A DNA stretch of 64,000 bases, taken from assembly GCA_016648135.1 (NCBI GenBank), contig JADDOH010002062.1, positions 1-64,000 of the forward strand. Reading direction: 5' to 3'. Within the stretch, counting starts at the first letter, position 1. Each line of letters begins with the position of its first letter. The translations under genes were made by a program, and so were the position numbers. The notes beneath the pieces are model-generated. The model saw only the letters and a list, made by a program, of their open reading frames with translations. It made no database searches and had not been told where the DNA came from. This stretch comes from Agrypnia vestita (taxonomy: Eukaryota > Arthropoda > Insecta > Trichoptera > Phryganeidae). This document shows, piece by piece, positions 34,865 through 46,308 of this stretch.

Positions 34865-35635
34865 TATAAACATTATGTATTTATTTAATTTTAATATTTC
34901 TATATTCTAATGAAAATCATATTATGCAGTGTATTATTGCAAACAATGATAATAACATTGTATAAAATAAGTTCTCTCGTTCATTCGAGTTGCGCGACTT
35001 CGTTTGCTGTGAGGTAATTAGAGACTAAATGATCATGCTATGTGAGGTTTTCCTGTGAACTAGAGTAGAATATTAAATAAGAAGATTGTATGAATTCAAT
35101 TGTCTCGTCTTGTCAATACCGCATCGATCAGTTTAAACGAATATTCATTCGGAAATCCTATTCGTTTCAAGACAGATCTGTTTGCACAAACTGATAGAAA
35201 TCGAAACGTTGTTTTTACAGGCGATGTTTATTCGAACTGACAATATCCCCCGCCGCCTGGCGCCCGTAACAAGCGCCCGGCCGCGGTGGGCGGTGTTTCG
35301 GGAAGCCCTCTCGCGTCACTGGATGTAATGTAATATTGTCCCGAAAATTGATAGGTTATTTGATTTGGAGCAAAAGTAACTCTCATACGTGGTTGGTTAT
35401 GAGCACGGGTAACGTAAATTGAAGAAAAGAAACGCATCAATGTTTTTCGCAAGACGCCCGTAGATTTTTTTCTCGGAATTCTTTGTAGAAGACATTTGTC
35501 ATTCTTTTAAAGGTCTTTCTGTATACACACATACTTGTATAAGATACTGTACGAATTTATTAAAGGGATTTATTTACAAAGACTATTATTGACTTAATTA
35601 AGATAAAAGATTTGAGAAACGTGCGTTTAAATCTT
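34865..35635. other. Intron sequence with unexplained GC island
   Basis: A sharply GC-rich island at 35245-35330 (CGCCGCCTGGCGCCCG and CCCGGCCGCGGTGGGCGG) is preceded on the plus strand by TGTTTTTACAG, which could be an acceptor, and is open for about 35 codons. Read on the minus strand it does not fit the phase of the neighbouring exons. No family recognised. Confidence 0.4.
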
Positions 35636-35639
35636 TTTG

Positions 35640-36000
35640 AACAATAGCCCAGGGCTTACAACTTGTATGAACTGGCTCAAGTGATCACTCGACACAATAC
35701 AACGTTCACCAATTCCATCGTAAGAACATCCAATTTTTAAATGTTCTGTATATGTTCCAAATCTGAAAATCTTTCATTTATTTGAATGGACTATGCTAGA
35801 GACATCTGTTGTATTTTCTCATGAATTAGTTAGTACTCATAGATTTCGCAGCTGGTAAAGAAACATCTATATTTTTAAAGTGGAGTACTAAGCAATATTC
35901 TTTTAAATGTATATATGATATTCTTCCGAATTATTAAACATACATATATACTAGAATACGCCAGAAAATCGTTCACTTGAAAGAGGATACTTTTATTTAT
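35640..36000 (-). mobile_element. Repeat family Y, long copy, inverse orientation
   Basis: Contains GAACTGGCTCAAGTGATCAC, ACGTTCACCAATTCCATCGT, TTTCGCAGCTGGTAAAG and ATATTCTTCCGAATTATTAA, the inverse of blocks at 56590-57030. With that copy it suggests a full element of about 360-440 bp. Confidence 0.65.
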
Positions 36001-36369
36001 TCAGAACCTTATAATGGATAATTTGCTTCTTCTTTTCTAGACGATTCTCCTATTATGGAGATCATAATGGGATGGTAACCTTGTTTTGTTTGATAGTTGC
36101 TTTTGAAAAGAATATCCAGCAGTATCTTTGATCTGGTTGGTACATCGAGTTGGAAATTGGCCTCTTCGTCCAGTCTCCTTTATTTTGTCCGCCCACATAA
36201 ATAAAGCACTGGAGGTGTCGTCTGGTGGAGATGTGTAGGTGACATTTATGCGCATGCGTAAATTTTTCCCCCCGCAAAAAGCGTGAGTCGCTAGCAGTCA
36301 GCCTCTGAGTGAAGAAGTATATTTAGTGCCCGTCAGACCGTCAATTTTTGGAGAGCGGACACCATTAGC

Positions 36370-36600
36370 AAGATTCAACAGGCTTTCGGGGAAGAATCTG
36401 TGGGCATCTTACGGATAGAGGAGTAGTACAATCGCTTCAGAGGTGGTCGCCCTCCAGTCGACGACATCCCGGTGGGCCCTCAACAAGCCAACAATGATAT
36501 TGGTCAAATGCGGACTTTGGTCATGCAGGATAGTCGTATTATGTTCCGAGAACTTGATACGACGATCTAACTTGTAAAAATTAAATATACAACTTCCAAA
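36370..36600 (+). pseudogene. Mariner transposase N-terminal remnant
   Basis: Reads KIQQAFGEESVGILRIEE, stop, YNRFRGGRPPVDDIPVG, then QMRTLVMQDSRIMFRELDTT. The W/x-Y-N-R-F-x-x-G-R and P-x-x-G-x-P region with M-x-D-x-R-x-x-x-R-E matches the helix-turn-helix part of mariner-type transposases. It contains a stop and damaged motifs. The element differs from the intact mariner at 19153. Confidence 0.75.
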
Positions 36601-36627
36601 AATTTGATTGATGTGGTATACTACCGT

Positions 36628-36790
36628 GGGTGGAAATGTGAACGTTACATTGTGTAAAGTGATCACTTAAGTCAGCCGTATGATAGGTCGTAAGCTCTAT
36701 TAACATCCAAAGACTTCCGTACCTTCTTTCCCATAAAAAATATAATTTCGTCTCCATGAGACATCTTCAATATATCTTGACTAAAGAGTG
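36628..36790 (+). mobile_element. Repeat family Y, inserted in the mariner remnant
   Basis: GGTGGAAATGTGAACGTTAC, GTAAAGTGATCACTTAAGTC, AGCCGTATGATAGGTCG, CCAAAGACTTCCGTACC and CTCCATGAGACATC match 42270-42430 closely. It separates the N-terminal and C-terminal parts of the mariner remnant. Confidence 0.75.
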
Positions 36791-36804
36791 TTGAAAATGT
36801 AAGC

Positions 36805-37076
36805 ATTGGGCAGCAGGCAGTTAAAAGTTGGCGGCTCCATCACGACAATGCACCCGCCCACTCTACACTTGATTCACTGTTTCTTGGCCACTCGCACTAT
36901 TCCCTTGGTTTGCCAGGCTCCCTAATCTCCCGATATGGTTCAATGCGATTTTTGGCTATTTCCCAAGTTGAAAATGATAAAAATGACCCGATTTGAATCA
37001 AGAGAAGTTGCGGGGCCCAGCTGAAAACAATCCTGGAAGTGTTTCCAACAACGGCGATCTCTGAGAAGAATATTGT
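36805..37076 (+). pseudogene. Mariner transposase C-terminal remnant
   Basis: WRLHHDNAPAHSTLDSLFL begins at about 36823: the second catalytic Asp motif H-D-N-A-P-A-H of mariner. It is followed by a decayed stretch (SLISRYGSMRFLAISQVEN) where the third Asp region should be. The first Asp region is absent from both halves, so about the middle third of the gene is lost. It is cut at 37077 by a hAT-type MITE. Confidence 0.75.
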
Positions 37077-37084
37077 GTATGAAT

Positions 37085-37284
37085 CAGGGGCGTGCAGCGG
37101 GAACATAGCAGCATGAATTTACGCAACCAATTATTTGGATTTTTTTTCTATCACAATTGTTATCATAGCATTCATATTTTGATATATCATAAAAATCTGT
37201 AGCATAAGCATTTGATTTAAATTTTTTTCAAAAATATACGTTTACAAAAAAGTCATGCTTTAATGTTCCCACTGCACGCGTCTG
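37085..37284. mobile_element. Non-autonomous hAT MITE with 8-bp target duplication
   Basis: The ends are CAGGGGCGTGCAGCGGGAAC and, inversely, GTTCCCACTGCACGCGTCTG, i.e. CAG..CTG termini. The direct repeat GTATGAAT flanks it at 37077-37084 and 37285-37292. Total 200 bp, non-coding. Eight-base duplication and CAGGGGCG-type ends are diagnostic for the hAT superfamily. Confidence 0.9.
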
Positions 37285-37347
37285 GTATGAATAAATGTAT
37301 TTCTACGTCTAATAATGTATTTCTGTCCACTAAAGGTTCGACATTTT

Positions 37348-38499
37348 TGAACACAGCAGTATCCAAAAAATGAAAGATGCATCTTAAATAGATCGTGAAC
37401 AATCTATCTCAAATGCTTAACTGTTTGAAAATTGAAGCATTAGTGCACATTGCTGTCAAATACATTCTGGGCATCTTATTAATCTTGGATCATTTTAGAG
37501 GAAAGCGATTGTGATGAACACAACAGTATCCAAAAAATTAAAGATGCATCTTTAATAGATTGTGAACAATCTAATGCTTAACTGTTTGAAAATTGAAGCA
37601 TTAGTGCACATTGCTGTCAAATACATTCTGGGCATCTTATTAATCTTGGATCATTTTAGAGGAAAGCGATTGTGGTGAACACAACAGTATCCAAAAAATG
37701 AAAGATGCATCTTAAATAGATCGTGAACAATCTATCTCAAATGCTTAACTGTTTGAAAATTGAAGCATTAGTGCACATTGCTGTCAAATACATTCTGGGC
37801 ATCTTATTAATCTTGGATCATTTTAGAGGAAAGCGATTGTGGTGAACACAACAGTATCCAAAAAATTAAAGATGCATCTTTAATAGATTGTGAACAATCT
37901 AATGCTTAACTGTTTGAAAATTGAAGCATTAGTGCACATTGCTGTCAAATACATTCTGGGCATCTTATTAATCTTGGATCATTTTAGAGGAAAGCGATTG
38001 TGGTGAACACAACAGTATCCAAAAAATTAAAGATGCATCTTAAATAGATCGTGAACAATCTATCTCAAATGCTTAACTGTTTGAAAATTGAAGCATTAGT
38101 GCACATTGCTGTCAATTACATTCTGCGCATCTTATTAATCTTGGATCATTTTAGAGGAAAGCGATTGTGGTGAACACAACAGTATCCAAAAAATTAAAGA
38201 TGCATCTTAAATAGATCGTGAACAATCTATCTCAAATGCTTAACTGTTTGAAAATTGAAGCATTAGTGCACATTGCTGTCAAATACATTCTGGGCATCTT
38301 ATTAATCTTGGATCATTTTAGAGGAAAGCGATTGTGGTGAACACAACAGTATCCAAAAAATTAAAGATGCATCTTTAATAGATTGTGAACAATCTAATGC
38401 TTAACTGTTTGAAAATTGAAGCATTAGTGCACATTGCTGTCAAATACATTCTGGGCATCTTATTAATCTTGGATCATTTTAGACGAAAGCGACATTGGT
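37348..38499. repeat. Tandem array of 161/167-bp units, 7 copies
   Basis: Units start (TGAACAC) at 37348, 37515, 37676, 37843, 38004, 38171 and 38338, giving lengths 167, 161, 167, 161, 167, 167 and about 161. The two forms differ mainly by a 6-bp indel (CAATCTATCTCAAATGC against CAATCTAATGC) and a linked change in the 18-bp palindrome TTAAAGATGCATCTTTAA. The near alternation L-S-L-S-L-L-S implies that a two-unit block was duplicated. Copies are nearly identical, so recent. It lies 37 bp downstream of the E2 splice donor. Confidence 0.95.
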
Positions 38500-38537
38500 G
38501 GCAGACAGGTAAGACTTAGGTAGTGAGTGAGATTTAC

Positions 38538-38703
38538 TTTAGCTTGTAGTTGAAGAGGGATATGTGCACCACGTCCGTGTGTCTGCCGGTGAAGGTGATC
38601 TTGCACTCGGGGTGGAAGGGCAGGGCCCTCGTGTCGAAGCTGCCGGAGCGCCCGTCCCTTTCTGCGGAGAAGGACAGCTCGCAGCGGGATCCGCGACCTG
38701 AAT
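38538..38703 (-). CDS. SOL-1-like CUB protein, exon E2 (start of first CUB domain)
   Basis: This 166-bp exon is 2 nt, 54 codons and 2 nt. The acceptor is ATTGCAG before 38703 and the donor is CTAAA|GTAAAT after 38538. It encodes GSRCELSFSAERDGRSGSFD, then TRALPFHPECKITFTG and RHTDVVHISLFNYKLK. The spaced cysteines and the aromatic/hydrophobic alternation fit the first half of a CUB beta-sandwich. An in-frame TAA overlaps the donor (AA|GTAA), so it could be misread as the end of a gene. Splicing to E3 instead gives LFNYKLKAPSCRSVIEV, a typical CUB continuation. A 161/167-bp tandem array begins 37 bp downstream of the donor in transcript order. A second, closer acceptor (ATTCAG|GTCGCG) exists but does not fit the E1 phase. 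Confidence 0.82.
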
Positions 38704-38709
38704 CTGCAA

Positions 38710-41700
38710 TTAAAACGTCGGATTCATTAGCATGTGTTAATCAAATATTAATAGAAACAGGTTGGAATAATTCGGAAATGGAAAAGAATTGGAGGCGCTG
38801 AAGAATAATGGAAAAATATGCTTGACCGAGAGATATAATTCTCTCGGTTCCGAGGAAAGAGCCCTAAAAAAGGCCCACAACATACACCATGAAAAATCTA
38901 TTAAAAGAGATAACTATTGCCTCCATTGAAAAAAAGAAAGATTGTTAAGATGTATTATATTGAAAAAAACGACGAAAACAACGAAAATTCGTTGTTTTTG
39001 TTGTTCGATAGGTAGCTAGACAAGTGTTTTTGTGTAACTTTGTGAAAGGCCATTTTAAAAAATGTATTAAAAACTACTACTACTTTTACTATTTGTTTAT
39101 AATGATTAGAACGTTTTCGATGTTAAGTATCATCGTATCAGACGTATCATCTTCAGTAGGTACTGTAACTTTCTTCAGTAATTCAACATTACTGAAGTTG
39201 ATGCGTTAGCAGCAAAAACGTTTTAACTGTTATAAATAAATAGTAAAAGTAAACAAAGTGATCATTTTTTAATATACTTTTTAGAATACACAGATTCCAA
39301 AAATTGTACAATATATATATATATATATATATATATTCTGTGGTAGGCGTTGCCACTCTGTTAATGAAATTAGCCATATGCTTATACCTTTGTATACTGT
39401 AGTAGAATATGTATGTCTTATGTATTTCATACACGAATGTCAAAAAGTGCAGATTCTACAAGTTATGATATAGGCCAAGAAATGTAAAGTTTTGCCAATT
39501 TTATATTTTGGTGCATTTGTTGGCGGAACGTAACGAACATGACATAATTTTAAATTATTGTAATAAATACGTGTGTACGAGAGAAACGATTGAGAGGCCG
39601 ATCACTCTGGCAGTATTAAAGTGCAGTTATTATTGGCGGATGAAACATTACTCTCAAAACTTGCATTCAAGGCAGGGCAGAAAAAGTGCTGAGAGCATTG
39701 CGTGATTCGTTGTTTGACGTATTTTGTATGAAACGACTAACCAACCGATTCTCAGTGATCTCAGCTCTAAATCTCACATATTTGAGGGCAATATTTCATC
39801 CGTATGCACGTAGCCTAAATGCTTTGATTCATCTCATCTTTAAAAATTTAAAATATAGATTAAGTTTTTAAGTTGACATCTTTCGTAATACTTTTTTTAT
39901 ATACTACATAATATTTTTTAATGAAGGGAGGTAGGTACGAAAAGAAAAAATAATATAAAAGACACCTTTACAATTTAATCTGCTAAGATGCTCTGCTGGT
40001 AAATTTGAGAGAAAGGATGTGAGAAAGAATAACTGGCTTATTTGCAAGGAAAGCTTCGAAGAAAATGTAATTTCATTTTTAAGAGAAAATTCTTATTTCA
40101 TTAATATTCATCTTAGATAAATACGAAAAATTTGAATGATAAAAGAAGCTAGCGAATATAAAACATTATTCGGAGCAATGAAAAGTTTTGGAAAAATAAA
40201 TTTAGCAGAAGATAACAATTAGTCGTTGAGAGATTTTATTCTGGCTCATATATTTATTTTAAAATTGCTCTTGAAAAATGAAAGGTTAATATTTATTCCG
40301 TTAACACAGAGAATAATAGTGAAATTCTGGATAATATTATTTTTATATAGCCTTAATATTATTTGTTTATTTGTGTACGCAAAGGGTGCGTATACGATAT
40401 TCTATAATATATCGTACTTTTATGTTGTTTTTTATATAAATTTATATAGTGTATTATATTAAATAATAATAACATTCACGAGTAACATAAATATTAAAAA
40501 AAAACTAAACGAATTCCAACACAAACTGACGTGTATGAATTCCTATAATATTTAACATCAATTTTTGTACCTACCTATCCTAATTTGGCATTTTCGATTT
40601 TTTGTGCCATAAAGAATTTGAAATTATTTTAATATCCTTAAGTGAAACAAAACATAATAATAATAAATATTCATACCAAATTTGAGTAACATCGGTTTAT
40701 ATTTGAATTTATAGTGAATTTGGCAATATTGAAATTGACAGCAATATTTGACATTTTTGAGACATTTTATTGAGTGATTTGACGTGTACATTGTAGAGAT
40801 TATTCGTGATGATCATTAAATTAAGACTAACATTAATCTTTTCCATCTACCTGAGTTTAATATTTTTTTATATTTTTCACTACAGAGAAACAGAATCTAT
40901 CATCGACAGGTGAATTTTTCCTAATTTAATTTTTGAGATACTTTACACAGGTGTCAGTTATATATTTATATGAAATACTTATTATATTTATAAATCATTT
41001 AAGCACACATTGTAAGGAAATAAATATAAATTTCTCGCATGACTTTTTACTTATTCAGAAGTCCTTTAAACAATTGTAAATCTTAAATATACTCGAGTTA
41101 GGTTATTCAGTATCAAAAGGAATATTTTGAAAATGTATAGAAAAATCAATTTTCTTTTTTATAAAACTCCAAATGCCTTATCGGAAATTCCCAACTTCGG
41201 CGTAAGAAATTATATAAAAACTTTTCTGAGCCGATAGGCTCTCGTGAATATTAAATAAAGCAGGCCCGAGCGAGGGCGCAACCATAAATCCATCTCATCA
41301 AGTTGAGGCCTCCTGCGGGGTGCGGGGGAAGGGGTGCTACTTCTTACAGATGGTTACAAATTTTGGGAATAGCAATATCCCGGGGGATAGCAGCCCCCGA
41401 TCTGTCCAACAGGTACGAGTATGGAGATAACTATTTATAAACGGGGAGCAGTCTTAAAGGTTCGAGAAGACACGGACAACTTTTTCAATTTGGTATATTT
41501 TGTTCAGCAACAAAGGGTATCATTTTTGCTCAATCTTCTAAGTGCTCATCCCCCCTTATGTGGATAGTTTCGGAGCTGAGAATCACTCAAAATTTATGTA
41601 CTTTTGGAATATTCAGAGCGAGTGTGGGCGGAATTTGATTTAGGTTTTAAAAATTGACGGAGTATGCTACGGAAAATTCTTTAATTTTATATAAATAATA

Positions 41701-42265
41701 TTATCTGTATGCAAGATAATTGAATTGATAATTGAAATTAGCTAACATGTGAAATTTGGACATGAATACAATAATTATTGAGTTTATATGAAAACAAACC
41801 CATCAAGTTAAAATAAATACCTAATGATTTGAAAATACCTTTGGGTGTTAGCAAGAAACGCCGACAATAGTGATAAAGGTTCAATACCTCGAATGTTCAA
41901 TCTTCTCTCAATGAAAAATGAAATGTAAAATATTTTTTTGTAATTTTTTTTATTATATAAAGAAAAAGATAATATTGGATGTACAAAAATATAATACTTC
42001 AAGGAACACAAAATTATTAAACACCATTTAATAAAAATCTCTATGTTAGATATAGATAGAATACCATGTCTACTAAATTTTTGGAATTTGTATATATTTA
42101 AATTATACGGCATGTTTCGTATATATGTTGCAAAAACCTCAGCGCGGCCGGCAACCAAAGTATTTTCATTCACCTTAAATAACCACAGATGTCACTAATG
42201 AGACATCTATTTTAGATTTTTTTTTAGTTTATTTGAGCAATATCCTTTATATGTGCAATGAGATT
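38710..42265. other. Intron sequence with GC patch, no gene recognised
   Basis: E1-E2 intron DNA. A GC-rich patch at 41270-41420 (CTCCTGCGGGGTGCGGGGGA, ATCCCGGGGGATAGC) is unexplained. About 80 bp near 40770-40830 (GTAGAGATTATTCGTGATGA then TCATTAAATT) is shared with 61930-61985. Short open frames lack coding character. Confidence 0.5.
39310..39337. repeat. (AT)n microsatellite
   Basis: About 13 AT dinucleotides in an uninterrupted run. Confidence 0.95.
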
Positions 42266-42269
42266 CTTC

Positions 42270-42430
42270 CGAATATTATCATGGGTGGAAATGGCGAACA
42301 TTACAGTGTGTAAAGTGATCACTTAAGTCAGCCGTATGATAGGTCGCAAGCCATATGTATACCCAAAGACTTCTATACCTACATTCCCTTTTCGTTTCTA
42401 TGAGACATTTATAATAATATATTGATTGTT
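42270..42430 (+). mobile_element. Repeat family Y copy
   Basis: GGTGGAAATGGCGAACATTA, GTAAAGTGATCACTTAAGTC, AGCCGTATGATAGGTCG and ACCCAAAGACTTC match 36628-36790 almost base for base in the centre. Confidence 0.75.
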
Positions 42431-43029
42431 TAATGATGACCCTGTGACGAAAATCCAGTACTGTTCTGAAAAATTTGGACATAATCAAAATATTCTGATG
42501 ATTGAATTTTTTTTAACCTGTTTGTATAAAATGTACTTCTTTTTAACCTATTTTGTATAAAATGTAAACTGTATTTTGTATAAAATATAAGTACGTTATG
42601 ATTGTAAACTTCGCCTGACTCAACACAGAGCTCTCTAGTGAGACAGGCATACAAAAATCAAACCTTATTATTTATAAAGTAAAGAAAACCTCTCTAAGGT
42701 CGGTTCTATCACACTAATTTGCAACTAGAATATTTCGCACGCAGGCAGATACGCCGGTACTTTATTTGCTGGCTAACTACCGTCCGCTAGCTGTAGCTTC
42801 GCCAAATGTCGAACAATGACTTTCCGCGCGATGCCGCTGCCACTTATATATGTAATGATTTTTCGCGAATGTTTTGATATAATTTCTTGTGTTCTATTAA
42901 TTTCTAGTTGTTTCAAAATTATTCCAGAGCAATGTGCAGCCGCGTAGTTACTCGCTTCTTCTCGATTTGAGATCTCATGACATTATTATAGTTATTGCAT
43001 TTTAAGAGCCTACCAAGTTTTTCTTATTT

Positions 43030-43085
43030 CCATAGGACGGGCGTTTAGCATAGTTGTAAAATAGTAAGAATATTGATGATGCGAC
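43030..43085 (+). mobile_element. SINE family A, 3' end only
   Basis: GGGCGTTTAGCATAGTTGTA, then AAATAGTAAGAATATTGATG. Head not present. Confidence 0.55.
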
Positions 43086-43089
43086 GCAA

Positions 43090-44270
43090 AGCTGCGGTTG
43101 TTGCAGTAATATAAAAGTTTTAAGGATTTATGAAGTCTGCTCTCTTGATATAGAAGAATTGCCGTCAGAAATATACTCATTTTCTAATACATATTACGTC
43201 AGACCATTGTCCGAGGCTTTTAATGTTCTTGGAAAAGTTTCGAAATGTATGATCTTGTATTAAATTAAAGGATGAATGAAGTTATTTCAAAACTTCGCGA
43301 TCTTCGTAAAGTTGTCGACTTCCGAACGGGTCTCAAGCCAGGGATCGGCTTCGTAACCACCAAAAATATTTTGTATACCAGTAGCTAATGGATCTGGGCT
43401 CACATTCACCCCTCGAGAGAAAGTTAAGATGTAATTAAAGCGAGAGCGATTAGCCGCCCACATTGAGAATATTTTGTAGCAATTGAAAAGATTCCGGAGA
43501 CTATTTAAAGAATCAGTATAATTATAATTTAATTAAATTAATATTATAATTTAATTAATTAAATTACTGTACATGAAATTCCTTTCTCTTGTCTTCCTAG
43601 ATGATTGTCAAAGATCTGTATTATAAGATGTACAATGTTTAACCTTTGAGCGGGTGCGCTGTCTTGAGTTTTACAACAAATATTGTTCATATATTAAACT
43701 TTTCTAGGAAAACCAACTGCGCTGTTACTTGATTCCATACTTAGAACAATGTTTATCTTATATATTGGTTGAATTCACCGTTTATAAATGAATTATAATT
43801 ATATTCTGTGTAAAGATTTTTGCGTGAGAAGGCGGTATTTCAAACATTTAATTTTATATATTTTTCAAAATATTTTTATTCTTTTAGTAATTTTTTTAGA
43901 GTTCACAAACGGTGACTTGGATTTATGATTTAATTTGTATATTTTTGTGAATTATTTAATGATTTATTTATTTACTGATGTATCTATTATTTTGCAATTT
44001 GGGTTAATTTTTGTTCAAGGTTCACCTGGAGCCGTTCATAAATAAATAAATAAATAATAAAAAAGTTTCTTTCCGGAACTGGCCGAATGAAGCATGTTTT
44101 CCTTTAGGCTTAATAAGAGTTACGTACGAATTTGTAATTAAAGCAAAACATTTTTTTTTGAACCGGATAAAGCGCGAGAAGTGAGATACGTAACATTTTT
44201 CGTCATAAAAATGTTTTAAGGTTTTCATGGCCTTTCAGAATATTCTGGTTATTTTTAAGGGACATACTGA
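43090..44270. other. Intron sequence, no gene recognised
   Basis: AT-rich. A tRNA-like patch near 43330-43400 lacks a convincing B box. There is an AATA run near 44040. Confidence 0.45.
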
Positions 44271-44744
44271 CGTGCGTGCATTTCTAGCTGACGTTTCGCA
44301 TCACATTGAAGGGTCCATCATTAGGACCAATGTGATTATCTACATCATCCCTGATTAAGGAACCTATAAACAACAGCCAGAAAGGTTGTGTACACACGGC
44401 ATAATATACCATAAAACTCTTATCGCAACACTTTTACTATTTTATCAAAGGCCAATATTAATGAAGTTATTGATTAAATTTTCGAATAGTGCCATTTTGA
44501 AATAAGATAAGATCTGTGGGAATTCTCATGTCCACAAAATCTTTTACATCTCTTTTCTCGTAGTGGCTTGAAGTTTCCCAGGTCATGAGTTAAAAATGCG
44601 TATTGAAATTCTCGGGACTTGCGTCGAGAAGCTGCACCCTCTGCAATAGGTGATAGGTATTTATATCAAATTTTAGCATTTCTTTTATATATGCAAGATA
44701 ATTAGTATGTTAATGGATTAATGGATAATTAGTATGTTCCAATT

Positions 44745-45272
44745 GTCATTTGTCCCTGTGCCTTGGATGCAGAGTAAAGGTTTTGTGTGGATGCCTCCCT
44801 GTCCCGCTCGCATCCACAGTGTCAGCGGGGCGCGGTGAGTACGGCCACTGACACGTCGAAAGTGTAGGGCCGGTATGGGAGCTATTGCTCATAGAACGGC
44901 CCTGGATGTGTGGCGGGTCCCTCTTCTTTTACCCAATATTTTATTTAATATCTTTGGATAAGGGTTTATGCTATATTTCTTTTGCACTTCTTTTTCTTCT
45001 TGTCTCTTCCTCTTTTTACTAAGTAGACCTGTCCTTACCGCCCCATTCCTGATTCCACTTTTACCTTCAATTCTTTGACTCTCATGGTTTGTTCTTAACT
45101 CAAACCTTTAATTTTTAATTTTTTTGTATATTAAGGTATTGCTGCTATATTTTTATACATAACATGTAAATTCTGTAACTGAAACTTGTAAGATAGTCTC
45201 TGTACTATTTAATTTCATGTATAAACTTATTTTATTTGTACTGTTAGTTCCCCGTAAATAAATAAATAAAAG
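44745..45272 (+). mobile_element. Probable LINE 3' UTR
   Basis: A GC-rich start (GTCAGCGGGGCGCGGTGAG near 44821) grades into a T-rich stretch with many CTTCTT words, then GTTAGTTCCCCGTAAATAAA and an AATAAATAAA end. This shape (GC-rich ORF end, pyrimidine-rich UTR, A-rich repeat tail) fits a Jockey/CR1-type LINE 3' end. No ORF part was recognised. Confidence 0.5.
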
Positions 45273-45274
45273 TT

Positions 45275-46300
45275 ATCTATTTCTATATAACTATAGTCCG
45301 AGAGCATAAGGTGGTGATTACTAAAATAAACAGTTAGATAGATAAAATAGTGAACATTGATTTTAATAAAATAATATTCGCTTTAATGTCAGCTACCACG
45401 CTAACAAAATAATATAATCAATTCAAATAAATTTCAGGAAATATCATTAAAATCATTGCGAATTTTTTTGAGTTATGGCTTCTCGTACCTTTTATACTTT
45501 TAGAATTACAATAGAATATTTTAATGAAGTGACATTTTTTACGCGATCAAATGACCCCGCCTTTAATTATATCACTAAATCCTGCCTCTATCTCGCGAGT
45601 TCCATGAAGTATGTCTCTATTATGTAAAAACAACCTGAAATGTCGCTTTCATTCTTTATTTAAGCTTTCATCCTCGGTCCATTTAATTTGCATACAAACG
45701 TTTTACATAAGAAATTGCCGCCCATCCCCGACCACCCATCCCCCACACCACCCGCTCTCTCCCACCCCCACCCCCGACCACGGCACCGAACCCCGAACAC
45801 CTCATTATTATTCTACATTTTTCATGAAATATTAACTGCACGTTTGTGTCTGCGTGGTTGGAGGTAATTTTTAACGCTGCTACATACAATGGTACCCAGC
45901 TTACTAGTCTCTAAGCGCTCCGTGTAGAATTGTCCTCCCGTAAAGAGAACTTCGACGTTCCGTCAGGATGATGCGAGTCATTTTCGAGGGAAAAAATCTT
46001 TTGATCCATTACAAGAGACGTTTCTTAACAAATAATCTCGGGAGAAAGAGTACAAACGGACCGTCATCTCGGGCAGAGCGTCACATTTGAAAATATGTTT
46101 TTCTGTTACAATACATTATTACTGTCATTGATTTCATACAAAGATTCATATAAAATTAAATACATACCTATTGCAATTTGTATTGCTGATCGCGCAAGTA
46201 TTTACATATTTCATAATATATATTCGAACGCCTGCTCACGGGAGAGATAGGCAAATCATTTGCCCGGTACCTACTTCGATGCGTCGGCCAACCAGAGCCG
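45275..46300. other. Intron sequence with C-rich tract, no gene recognised
   Basis: A C-rich, CCAC/CCCC tract at 45718-45790 stands out; otherwise AT-rich. Confidence 0.5.
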
Positions 46301-46308
46301 GTGCCATT

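Noticed and set aside
38536..38543. TAA after LFNYKLK as the end of the gene
   Set aside because: It overlaps a usable donor (AAA|GTAAAT), and splicing to E3 continues the CUB domain in the correct phase.
38550..38801. Plus-strand 83-codon open frame
   Set aside because: Antisense to exon E2.
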